Shown here: piece after piece, positions 1-7,158 of the stretch
How positions within the stretch are numbered: the stretch's first letter is position 1
Layout: each line of letters opens with the position of its first letter
From: an uncultured Lachnospiraceae bacterium
GTDB lineage: Bacteria > Bacillota > Clostridia > Lachnospirales > Lachnospiraceae
DNA: 50,827 bases
Assembly: GCA_946620235.1 (NCBI GenBank)
Contig: CAMONC010000005.1
Span: 1 to 50,827 of the forward strand
Direction of reading: 5' to 3'
Notes under the pieces: model-generated
What the model saw: only the letters and a program-made list of their open reading frames with translations
What the model was told of the DNA's origin: nothing
The model's database searches: none
Translations under genes and position numbers: made by a program

Positions 1-108
1 ATCCCCCAAAAGAAAAACCCGATCCTGTATTGAAGGTGATATTAGCGAGAGCAGCTTATCAAGTTTCTTTATCGAATTGTGAATATCACCGATAATATAA
101 GTTGCCAT
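1..108 (-). CDS. Calcineurin-like metallophosphoesterase, N-terminal fragment
   Basis: Only the first 36 residues lie in the window; the gene runs off the left edge. It opens with YIIGDIHNS, the GDxH metal-binding motif I of the calcineurin-like phosphoesterase fold, and ends at VFLLGD, the start of motif II (GDxxDRG). This arrangement fits serine/threonine or diadenosine-tetraphosphate phosphatases and the phosphatase part of bacterial Pnkp; the substrate cannot be told from the fragment. The ATG at 108 is preceded by GAGAGG at a spacing of 10. An in-frame ATG eight codons upstream lacks good spacing. Its start overlaps the end of the disrupted gene before it by 23 bases, suggesting co-transcription with the HAD, WYL and sigma genes. 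Confidence 0.75.
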   Translation of the reverse strand, partial: MATYIIGDIHNSIKKLDKLLSLISPSIQDRVFLLGD

Positions 109-545
109 TATTCCGAATCCTCTCAATAACATCTCCCAACAATGCTTTCCCTTCCACTCTATGCTCTTTTGTCTTATCGCCCGACACAGAGGTTAATATG
201 GCAAGGTTTATATCTCCTCTGATTATTCCTCTTCCTTTTTTCTTCCCGGATCATTAAGCTGATTCAACTGCTTAAGATCATTGATTTCCACATTCTCAAT
301 TTCAGACCCGTCCGATGAAATCACCCTATGATAGCGGATATCTGAACATTTTGCATAATACAGTTCCATGATCAGTCTTCTTGCCATATTGCTGTTATAC
401 CTGTTATCCGCTTCAGTCTTTGTCATATCTCCGGTAATGCTTTCAGGCGGATCTGATATACCTTCCATATATAACGTATCCGAAGAGTATAATCCACTTT
501 ATCCTCATTCATGTTTCTCAGATATGTTGAAGCCCTGTCTATCAT
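86..545 (-). pseudogene. Unrecognised ~153-residue gene interrupted by two -1 frame changes
   Basis: Three reading frames join into one protein-like sequence. Frame one starts at ATG 545 in an ATGA overlap with the HAD gene and reads MIDRASTYLRNMNEDK. A -1 shift at the AAA codon (500-498) enters a second frame, giving YSSDTLYMEGISDPPESI and on to DPGRKK. That frame stops at 223. A second -1 shift at the A AAA AAG heptamer (241-235) opens a third frame, reading GIIRGDINLAIL and ending in NNGNLYYR with a stop at 86. All segments have natural composition and the ends fit snugly between the neighbours. Alternatives are a decayed gene, assembly indels in A runs, or recoding at the second site only. 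An 81-residue ORF from ATG 468 exists by itself but has no good ribosome binding site. I do not recognise the family. Confidence 0.5.
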
Positions 546-1033
546 TTTGAGTATTTCTCCAATACATCCAAAAAATCGAGCACCGTGACAGTCGGTGTCT
601 TTGCTGCGGCTACCGCCGATTCTATACCATTTCCCCGGGTATCTATGAAGTTCTCCCACAGTTTATTGTCATCCCCGTAATCAAATTTCTGATCATCGAT
701 GATGACGAACTCATCTATATCAGGATTCTGTTCAAGATAATCCCGGATTCCCACTCCTCTCGGAGCAAAATCGGACTCGGTGGTTCTGCCTATGATTTTG
801 ATCCCATGCTTTTTTAAAGCTTCTTTTAAGTAAATATAGTCCTGACTGTCAGGTCTCAGGATCTTCCATGTTGAAGTTAAAACCACGCCGTCAACACGGC
901 ATTCCCTCATCACATTACCCAGAATCTTTACCCTTACGGCATCAACGCCCCTGCTTATGCCTGACGGTGTCCGCTCCACGGTAGAACGGGAATTAAGCAC
1001 CCCGTCAATGTCAAGAAATAACACAAAGCTCAT
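542..1033 (-). CDS. HAD-superfamily phosphatase of the RNA-repair (Swiss Army Knife) type
   Basis: A 163-residue single-domain HAD protein. Motif I is LFLDIDGVLN at residues 5-14, with Asp8 as nucleophile and Asp10 as general acid. Motif II is LTSTW (52-56), the Arg-Gly pair at 92-93 is characteristic, and the acidic motif IV is IIDDQ (111-115). The DGVLN and TSTW signatures match the HAD domains described in Swiss Army Knife RNA-repair proteins, where they are thought to remove terminal phosphates from damaged RNA; that activity is inferred from the family. AAAGGA precedes the ATG by 6 bases. The gene follows the WYL regulator by 39 bases, and its TGA forms an ATGA overlap with the disrupted gene downstream. 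Confidence 0.8.
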   Translation of the reverse strand: MSFVLFLDIDGVLNSRSTVERTPSGISRGVDAVRVKILGNVMRECRVDGVVLTSTWKILRPDSQDYIYLKEALKKHGIKIIGRTTESDFAPRGVGIRDYLEQNPDIDEFVIIDDQKFDYGDDNKLWENFIDTRGNGIESAVAAAKTPTVTVLDFLDVLEKYSK

Positions 1034-1072
1034 AAGATTTCCTTTAAAACAAACTAATAAATTGCCCTGTCC

Positions 1073-2365
1073 TCATTTGTACTTTGATTTTAACGCAGCG
1101 ATCTCACCCCGAATCTTCTCACGCACGTCCTTATCAAGTACTTCACAGAAATCGGCATACTGCATGGCCCAGTGGACCAGCATGGTGGGTGATGTGACTA
1201 CATCCACAACTTCGTAGCCTTTATCACACTTCGCAGTCGCCTTCCCGTTGAGCTCGAAGTGGTCCCCAAACCAGTCATGCAGGATCGTGTAACGGTTGAT
1301 CCTGTCGGTCGGGATTCTGATCTTGATCCTGCGGGGCTTCTCTTCATCAGTGTCAAAAGCCATATACAGGTGCTCGCTCATATACTTCCCGGGATCCCAG
1401 CCCTCATCGCGGTTCGGCAGGTCCTTACACTCCGACATCGGACGCATCGGCACAGGATTTCCATCCTTATCCCTGACGATCTCCGCGGATGACATCAGGT
1501 CGATCCGGTAATGTGATGCGTGTTTTCCCTTGTCCCGTGCACCAATCACATAGTAATTGTCGTTATAGATGACGATGTAGTACGGGGTAAGAATCTGCTC
1601 CCTGTCGCCGGGGATATACTGTTTGTCAGCACTTATATGATCGAAGAAAAAACTGACCTTAGTCCTCAGCCGAATCGCATCCTGAATGATCCTTACATTC
1701 TCCCCTATCCTCTTCTCGGTTTCACCCGATCTGTTGTACAGTCTGCTGTACTCACTGTAGGGATTGAATTGGATCTTCTTACGAACTTTATCATAAAAAG
1801 GATTCTTATAATATAAACTGGCAGTACACATGATCTTTCCGATCAGATCTTCCTTGTCTGCAGGTGCTATGCCGGCGGACAACGCGACTGCGCTTATCAG
1901 TTTATCCATATCTTCATAACTGAAATCATGAATGTATCTTAAGTCTTTAATAGCCGGTGCTTTATTTATTCCGCGCGCATCCATGATTTCCTTTATTTCT
2001 TTTGTGAGTGCTTCCGTATCCGCACCTTTGCGTCTCATCTCCTTTTTGATCTCATCGATCTCGGTCCTTATGACCAGCGGATTATCCTCGTATCCTTTGT
2101 CATACCCGTCATATTTGATCCTGTACTCATCATCATTCTCACCGGTATATTCGGCCGGATTGATCTGGAGGAGGATCTCGTCTATGGTGGTGGACAATGT
2201 CAGCGGATTATCCGTCGTACTTATATACTCAAGCAGTTCGGATTTAGAAACCGGATGATACTCGTCCGAATACTCTCTGAGTGTGCGAAGCACGTCCACG
2301 GTGCGCTGCTCAGCTATGTACTGTGCATCTATATTATGTCTTTCGTTGTTATCGTTCTTACCCAT
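1073..2365 (-). CDS. WYL-domain transcriptional regulator
   Basis: About 430 residues. The N-terminal part (roughly 12-70) looks like a winged-helix DNA-binding domain: TVDVLRTLREY followed by a helix with SKSELLEYI. The middle is helical and charged. The C-terminal half carries a WYL domain with ILTPYYIV near 258, NYYVIGA near 270 and HYRIDLM near 285, the usual positions of its ligand-binding core. WYL proteins are one-component regulators that often respond to nucleic-acid or nucleotide signals and often sit beside defence or repair genes. I chose ATG 2365 because GGGGAGA lies five bases upstream; a GTG at 2389 would overlap the sigma gene and lacks such a site. It lies 20 bases after the sigma-like gene, in one operon with it and the HAD phosphatase. 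Confidence 0.8.
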   Translation of the reverse strand: MGKNDNNERHNIDAQYIAEQRTVDVLRTLREYSDEYHPVSKSELLEYISTTDNPLTLSTTIDEILLQINPAEYTGENDDEYRIKYDGYDKGYEDNPLVIRTEIDEIKKEMRRKGADTEALTKEIKEIMDARGINKAPAIKDLRYIHDFSYEDMDKLISAVALSAGIAPADKEDLIGKIMCTASLYYKNPFYDKVRKKIQFNPYSEYSRLYNRSGETEKRIGENVRIIQDAIRLRTKVSFFFDHISADKQYIPGDREQILTPYYIVIYNDNYYVIGARDKGKHASHYRIDLMSSAEIVRDKDGNPVPMRPMSECKDLPNRDEGWDPGKYMSEHLYMAFDTDEEKPRRIKIRIPTDRINRYTILHDWFGDHFELNGKATAKCDKGYEVVDVVTSPTMLVHWAMQYADFCEVLDKDVREKIRGEIAALKSKYK

Positions 2366-2385
2366 GTTTTCTCCCCGTTTACTAT

Positions 2386-3000
2386 TCACCAGTCTCTTTG
2401 TTCACGTTTTTTTCGCTTCTCTGCGTCTCTGGCCAGACCGCGTTTCACTTTATCCTCAGCGCTCTGCCTGATGCGTCTGATCTCCATCTCACGCTTGTTA
2501 AGCTGTCTGCCGAGCGCTTTTAAGTTGGTGACCCTATCGCACCCTATCCCGTTTACCGCCAGATACACCGATATCTCGATCCTCGCGAGGTTGTACTCAG
2601 TCAGCTTCGAAGTGATGATTTCAAGCTGTTCCTCCGGAGGAATGTCGCTGATATCAAAAGTATCGTCCGCAGAGACTGAATCATTTCTGCCTCCCAGTGC
2701 CGTCATCTTTTCAATATCGTCTATCAGGAGTGCATCCTTTCCGACATAGAAGATCATCTCCCTGATCATCTCGCCCCGTATCCAGTCTGTCGAATAGGTT
2801 GTAAACTTCGCGCCGGAGCCGGGCTTAAACCTGCCTGCCGCGACCAAAGCCCCCTCATATCCGGCGGAGATGAGATCCTCTATCGTGATCAGCCCGCGTT
2901 TTTCTGCGCGTATCAGCCTGTAATAGTGCCATGCCAGCTTAGTCACATGCTCTATTACCTTTGGATCCTCGATCATGGATTGTAAATTGTTCCTGCTCAT
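2386..3000 (-). CDS. Small sigma-70-like factor (region 2 plus C-terminal helix-turn-helix)
   Basis: About 204 residues. Residues 42-80 contain a clear sigma region 2 core: EDLISAGYEGALVAAGRF, then the FTTYSTDWIRGEM stretch that corresponds to the -10 recognition helix of primary and alternative sigma factors. The C-terminal part (about 150-195) ends in REMEIRRIRQSAEDKVKRGL, which resembles the last helix of region 4. The linker is acidic and lacks a region 3. It is not a standard ECF factor, since the DWIRGEM helix is of the RpoD/SigB type. ATG 3000 has AAGGA seven bases upstream; a TTG 15 codons earlier is less likely. It heads the operon with the WYL and HAD genes behind a promoter at 3063-3090. 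It may be a bona fide sigma factor or a DNA-binding relic of one. Confidence 0.7.
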   Translation of the reverse strand: MSRNNLQSMIEDPKVIEHVTKLAWHYYRLIRAEKRGLITIEDLISAGYEGALVAAGRFKPGSGAKFTTYSTDWIRGEMIREMIFYVGKDALLIDDIEKMTALGGRNDSVSADDTFDISDIPPEEQLEIITSKLTEYNLARIEISVYLAVNGIGCDRVTNLKALGRQLNKREMEIRRIRQSAEDKVKRGLARDAEKRKKREQRDW

Positions 3001-3062
3001 ATACCCATCCTTCTTAAGAAAGGCCGTCTCGTGAAAGGCGGCCAACTCAGATTACATATTCA

Positions 3063-3090
3063 ATTATACTATGGATCATGGAATGTTTAA
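3063..3090 (-). promoter_or_regulatory. Promoter for the sigma-like/WYL/HAD operon
   Basis: On the minus strand a perfect TATAAT (3068-3063) lies 16 bases after TTAAAC (3090-3085), which matches TTGACA only at three positions. It sits about 60 bases upstream of the sigma-like gene, in the short gap after the ABC permease gene. The -10 is convincing and the -35 weak, so an activator or another holoenzyme may be involved. Confidence 0.5.
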
Positions 3091-3121
3091 CATCCTGAAG
3101 ATGTAGATTCCGGAAGTATTT

Positions 3122-4267
3122 TTAATTATTCTTTATCTCATGTCTCATATACAAAACATATCCCAAGACCAGGAGAATAGCGGAGAATGCAATATAAATG
3201 ATCGGTGCCGCCTGATAGCAAGTAAGATATCTGCCAAGTCTTACAAGTCTGAACTCATACACCAGCCTGGGAGAGACCAGAGTAGCAGGCATCAGGCTGA
3301 TGCCCTGCGACAATGCACGCAATCCGACCGGAACCGCTGTAGAGAGTGCAAACAGTCCCAGATGAGTACATATGATGATGGCCATCGCTGCCAGCGCGTT
3401 ACGCGTGATGTTCGATACAAATAACGCAAACGCCGAGATGAACATAGAGCCGAGGACGACCAGCATGACCAGTATACCGGCGAGCTGTCCGTTAGTAATC
3501 GGTAGCTGTGAAAAAGGCAGATAGATCTGTACCGGACTGTCCATCCCGTCGAAGCCCCATCTCACATACATATATGCGTAGTATGTTCCCAGCAGTATGA
3601 TAACGCTTCCCAGAATATAGCTCATACCCGCCAGTACTTTTGCGAAATACAGTTCGCCCGTACCGTTAAGCGATGCTCTTATCATCGGATCCGTTTTCCT
3701 CTGGGTCTCCATGGCAAATACGGATGCAAGCCCCGTAGCGATCACTACGACCATCATTATCATCAGGTTGGAAGTGCCCTCAAGCACACCGGCGGCTATA
3801 AGTGACTGGTTGTAGGAGAAAGGCTTCACGACCTTGCTTTCTTTTTCCGTCCAGAATACCTCCTCACCATCCGAGAGTTTCGACATCTCATGAGCTTCTT
3901 CTATAGTGAGGTCTCTAGCCTCATATACTCCCGCTGCATCAACGTCTTTATAAGCCACTCCGTAACCGATGACATTCTCAACCCAGCCCGCGAGATCCTC
4001 GTATGCAATATCAGTCTCATCTGCGATCCTGCCGTATTCATCCGATACAGCCAGCAGCTCACCGATCAGGCGATCGTCTATCTCTCTGCCACCCAGCGTC
4101 TTGTACTGCTCCAGAACCGCAGGATCCACATTTCCTCTGATCTCGAATTCGCCCTGCATAAAAACGAAAGCAAAAAGGATCAGAAAAGTAATTAATGCAA
4201 CTTTGTTCCCGATTATCTTTTTCAGTTCATATTTATATAAAGTGCCAAAACATCTGCTCATGCGCAT
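3122..4267 (-). CDS. ABC-2 type transporter permease
   Basis: A 381-residue membrane protein. One transmembrane helix lies near 25-40, followed by a large extracytoplasmic loop (about 45-165), then five or more helices clustered at about 165-190, 210-235, 260-290, 293-315 and 350-372. This is the ABC-2 exporter permease topology. It pairs with the ATPase encoded just upstream and ends the ECF-sigma operon. GGAGG stands six bases before ATG 4267. The substrate is unknown; peptides, antibiotics or lipid-active compounds are typical for this class. It is analogous in position to YxlG in the Bacillus sigY operon. Confidence 0.8.
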   Translation of the reverse strand: MRMSRCFGTLYKYELKKIIGNKVALITFLILFAFVFMQGEFEIRGNVDPAVLEQYKTLGGREIDDRLIGELLAVSDEYGRIADETDIAYEDLAGWVENVIGYGVAYKDVDAAGVYEARDLTIEEAHEMSKLSDGEEVFWTEKESKVVKPFSYNQSLIAAGVLEGTSNLMIMMVVVIATGLASVFAMETQRKTDPMIRASLNGTGELYFAKVLAGMSYILGSVIILLGTYYAYMYVRWGFDGMDSPVQIYLPFSQLPITNGQLAGILVMLVVLGSMFISAFALFVSNITRNALAAMAIIICTHLGLFALSTAVPVGLRALSQGISLMPATLVSPRLVYEFRLVRLGRYLTCYQAAPIIYIAFSAILLVLGYVLYMRHEIKNN

Positions 4268-4299
4268 AATATGCCTCCATGTATCTCATTTTCCAATGA

Positions 4300-4989
4300 T
4301 CACTCAAACTCCTTCAGATAGAATTCCTCCAGGCTTCCGTCCTCATCCTTCCAGGACCCCTGCCATATGATCTGACCGCTCCGCATCATGATTATACGGT
4401 CTGCTATGTGCTCGATATCGGATACGATATGAGTTGAGAGAAGTACTATCGATTCCTTACCCAGTTCTTCTATCAGATTCCTGAAACGCACTCTCTCTTT
4501 GGGATCCAGACCCGCGGTCGGCTCATCGAGTATCAATATCTCGGGACGGTTGATGATCGCCTGTGCGATCCCGAGTCTCTGTTTCATTCCGCCGGAATAT
4601 TTCTTTACCTTCACATTGCCGACATCTTCCAGCGCGACCAGTTTGAGCAGTTCTTCGGTCCGCACCTTAGCGGCCTTTTTCTCCAGGCCCTTCAGGGCGC
4701 AGAAGTACATCAGGAAATCACGTCCGGTGAACTCGGGGTAGTATCCGAAATCCTGCGGGAGGTACCCAAGTACATTCCTGTACGCTTCGTTCCTGACCGG
4801 TATACCGTCGTATGTGATCTCGCCACTCGTGGGACTTAATATCCCGCACATCATACGTATGAGCGTGGTCTTGCCGGCGCCGTTTGCACCGAGAAGTCCG
4901 GTTACGCCCTTATGCAGTTCGAAACTCATTCTGTCTACAGCTATCTTGCTGTCATATTGTTTGGTTAGTCTGTCTGTTTTCAGTTCCAT
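4300..4989 (-). CDS. ABC transporter ATP-binding protein
   Basis: A 229-residue ATPase with all motifs intact: Walker A GANGAGKTT (34-42), Q-loop Gln79, signature YSGGMKQRLG (131-140), Walker B ILILDEP (151-157) and H-loop His187. The sequence type (YLPQDFGYYPEFT after the Q-loop) is that of ABC-2 exporters with a separate permease. Its start overlaps the end of the preceding membrane protein gene by ten bases, so the two are translationally coupled, and the permease follows after 32 bases. It energises the permease encoded downstream. Confidence 0.92.
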   Translation of the reverse strand: MELKTDRLTKQYDSKIAVDRMSFELHKGVTGLLGANGAGKTTLIRMMCGILSPTSGEITYDGIPVRNEAYRNVLGYLPQDFGYYPEFTGRDFLMYFCALKGLEKKAAKVRTEELLKLVALEDVGNVKVKKYSGGMKQRLGIAQAIINRPEILILDEPTAGLDPKERVRFRNLIEELGKESIVLLSTHIVSDIEHIADRIIMMRSGQIIWQGSWKDEDGSLEEFYLKEFE

Positions 4990-5723
4990 GCGTATTCCTC
5001 CAATCGGATCGTCTTCTTAAGCTCTGCTGCCTGCAGCGCTACGAGTGCTGCTGCAATGAGTGCAGGCAGTGCCACTCCCGACAGTATGACGATCCCCGTG
5101 CTGTATATGATTTCCCGGATAACGATAACAAGCACTGCCACGGCCATACAGCTCCATGTATTCTCCCGGCCGAAGCCTGTCCTCTCGACTTCCATGCAGA
5201 TGATCGTGGTGATCAGATAAGGAATGATCAGCTTAAGTCCGGTCTCCGGAGCAGCGTATCCGCCAAAGCCTGCCAGTACGGCTGACGTGACCGCGACCGC
5301 CAGCAGATGTCCGAATCCTATGACCGTCATCCTGGCAAAAAGCGCGCCCTTCGCCGAGATCAGCGTCACCGCCTCGAGCTCCGACATGTCATGCATCCGG
5401 GCCCTCATGACCTCGATCATGCCGAGTCCTGCCAGCAGCGGCATCATATCCGATATATGCAGGATCATATCTTCTCCCAGCCTGCTCACGGCAGTCACCA
5501 TAATTGCTATCGCCAGTATCGAGAATACCCATACACGCTTCCTGATATAATGCATCTCTATAGCGAGCACTCGAACCGGATTCATGCTCCGGGCGGATTG
5601 AATCGGACTCAGACTTTGTTCGGACTGCATCCCGTTTACTTTCCGGATAAAAGAATCCTTGCTTACGGGGTCCGGTTCTTCACATTCATTTTTCAGGATC
5701 ATTCGTAATTCTTTATCCTTCAT
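4980..5723 (-). CDS. Membrane protein of the ECF-ABC operon, possible anti-sigma factor
   Basis: 247 residues. The N-terminal ~60 residues are soluble and charged (KDKELRMILKNE...). They are followed by about six hydrophobic segments between 64 and 235. The gene overlaps the ECF sigma gene by 11 bases and the ATPase gene by ten. An N-terminal cytoplasmic segment joined to membrane helices, encoded immediately after an ECF factor, is the usual layout of an anti-sigma factor, but I see no zinc-binding HxxxCxxC motif and no recognisable family. It could instead be an extra permease subunit. The role is inferred from position only. Confidence 0.6.
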   Translation of the reverse strand: MKDKELRMILKNECEEPDPVSKDSFIRKVNGMQSEQSLSPIQSARSMNPVRVLAIEMHYIRKRVWVFSILAIAIMVTAVSRLGEDMILHISDMMPLLAGLGMIEVMRARMHDMSELEAVTLISAKGALFARMTVIGFGHLLAVAVTSAVLAGFGGYAAPETGLKLIIPYLITTIICMEVERTGFGRENTWSCMAVAVLVIVIREIIYSTGIVILSGVALPALIAAALVALQAAELKKTIRLEEYAWN

Positions 5724-6174
5724 AGTTTTCCTTTCCCAGAAGCTCCTTCAATCTGGCAGCGGCATCCCTGCAGCGTCTGTAGACTGCGAATCTCGACAAC
5801 CCGGTCAGTGCACATATGGCCGACACCGGTTCATCGTTCACGTAGCGCAGGATGAGCACTTCTCTTTCTTCCTCGGGCATCTGTTCCATGGCATTCAGGA
5901 TCGTCATCCTGTCTACCAGCGATTCCGTCACGTCAACCCCGGGTAACTCCGATGATTCATCACCGGTTTCATCTGTCAGTATCGGACGCGTCTTTCTGTA
6001 TTCATCGATACACAGATTCTTCGCTATGGTATACAGATACCGCTCCGGCATTCTGCTGTCTGCATTCAGGAAACGTAAGAAAGTTTCCTGCGTCAGATCC
6101 TCAGCCGTTGCTTTATCACCGATCCGGTAATAGCAGTATCTGAATATCTTGTCATAAAACAGTTCAATATCCAT
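5713..6174 (-). CDS. ECF-family RNA polymerase sigma factor
   Basis: 153 residues, the normal ECF size. Region 2 covers about residues 4-65 with ATAEDLTQETFLRFL (the 2.1-2.2 segment) and YTIAKNLCIDEYRK (2.4). Region 4 covers about 98-148 with MPEEEREVLILRYV and a helix-turn-helix ending in RFAVYRRCRDAAARLKELL. There is no region 3. It heads a four-gene operon with a membrane protein, an ABC ATPase and an ABC permease, the layout of B. subtilis sigY-yxlCDEFG, which suggests response to an envelope or antimicrobial stress with the transporter as output. The ribosome binding site before ATG 6174 is weak (GGTGAT). Confidence 0.9.
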   Translation of the reverse strand: MDIELFYDKIFRYCYYRIGDKATAEDLTQETFLRFLNADSRMPERYLYTIAKNLCIDEYRKTRPILTDETGDESSELPGVDVTESLVDRMTILNAMEQMPEEEREVLILRYVNDEPVSAICALTGLSRFAVYRRCRDAAARLKELLGKENYEG

Positions 6175-6216
6175 GGATCACCGTTTGATAGCCTTGTTTG
6201 TGTTCTTCTGTATTGA

Positions 6217-6240
6217 TAGACGGATAAGGGGCACGAAATG
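6217..6240 (-). promoter_or_regulatory. Possible ECF-type autoregulatory promoter
   Basis: About 45 bases upstream of the ECF sigma gene, the minus strand reads CGTGCCCCTTATCCGTCTAT. CGTC is the -10 core of several Firmicute ECF factors (SigW, SigX, SigV). No TATAAT-like box is present in this 77-base gap. The -35 is not clear, so this is only a candidate for self-regulation. Confidence 0.25.
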
Positions 6241-6251
6241 TGCGCGGAATT

Positions 6252-7130
6252 TTAAATATTTTTTTCTTCGGCCGGATTAACATGTATCATCACATGCTTA
6301 ACATTGGGAAACTGCCTCTCCACACCGGTATGTACGCTCTCTGCGATCTCATGTGCTTCGAGCAGTGAAAGTGATGCGTCGGCTGCGATCTCCAGATCGA
6401 TATATATTTTGCTGCCGAACTGTCTGGTATGGAGCAGATCGATGTACTCTACACCGGGCTGTTTCTCAACAAAAGCTCTGATGGCATCCTCGGTGTCGTG
6501 ATCACATGATGTATCGAGCATCCTGTCGAGTGCATCTTTGGAAATATCGTATGCCACCTTGAGTATAAAGAGACAAATGACCAGACTCGCTATCGGATCC
6601 ATTATCGGAAATCCCAGCTTGGCGAGACCTATACCTATAAAAGAACCTATAGAAGATAATGCATCGGATCGATGATGCCATGCGTCCGCTTTGAATGCCG
6701 GTGAGTCCAGCTTGCGGGCATAGTACATAGTATATCTGAACATCGCTTCCTTAAGAACTATCGAAACTATGGCTGCGATCAGGGGCAGCAATGTGGGGAC
6801 GACCAGCTCCTCGGGATTTACCAGCTTATGGATCCCGGTATAGCCGATGCCCAGACCGGTACCGGCGAGGATCAGTCCCAGGAAAAGTGATGCTACGCAC
6901 TCCATCCTGTCATGACCGTAAGGGTGCTCTTCATCCTCAGGCTGCTTGGCCAGCAGGACTCCGAAGTACGCTACCAGGGTGGCAAAAACATCAGAAAGCG
7001 AGTGCACGGCATCCGACACCATGGCTCCGGATCTGCCCGCTACACCCGCTATCAATTTAAAACCTGCAAGTACTATATTACCCAGGATACCTACCCGGGA
7101 GAGTTTCTTAACTACCTGTGTATCTTCCAC
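6252..7130 (-). CDS. Cation diffusion facilitator (CDF) metal exporter
   Basis: 292 residues. The transmembrane half carries both metal-site motifs of Zn/Fe/Mn CDF exporters: DAVHSLSD (Asp40, His43, Asp47) in helix 2 and DAWHHRSD (Asp149, His152, Asp156) in helix 5. The linker PEDEEHPYGHDRME is typical of the FieF/MamM branch. The C-terminal ~90 residues form the cytoplasmic ferredoxin-like domain with histidines near the end (FPNVKHVMIHVNP). It exports divalent metal in exchange for protons. The start is GTG at 7130, with GGAGG seven bases upstream. It lies 28 bases after uxuB with no visible promoter, so it probably rides on the uronate operon, although its function is unrelated. Confidence 0.93.
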   Translation of the reverse strand: MEDTQVVKKLSRVGILGNIVLAGFKLIAGVAGRSGAMVSDAVHSLSDVFATLVAYFGVLLAKQPEDEEHPYGHDRMECVASLFLGLILAGTGLGIGYTGIHKLVNPEELVVPTLLPLIAAIVSIVLKEAMFRYTMYYARKLDSPAFKADAWHHRSDALSSIGSFIGIGLAKLGFPIMDPIASLVICLFILKVAYDISKDALDRMLDTSCDHDTEDAIRAFVEKQPGVEYIDLLHTRQFGSKIYIDLEIAADASLSLLEAHEIAESVHTGVERQFPNVKHVMIHVNPAEEKNI

Positions 7131-7158
7131 CGCTTAACCTCCGGAAGACGGAGCTTAT

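Noticed and set aside
235-241. Calling A AAA AAG a proven programmed frameshift site
   Set aside because: A second, non-slippery frame change occurs in the same gene and no clear upstream Shine-Dalgarno-like stimulator or downstream stem is visible, so decay or assembly error is as likely.
223-468. Stand-alone 81-residue gene from ATG 468
   Set aside because: No good ribosome binding site, and protein-like sequence continues in other frames on both sides, so it is better read as the middle of a disrupted gene.
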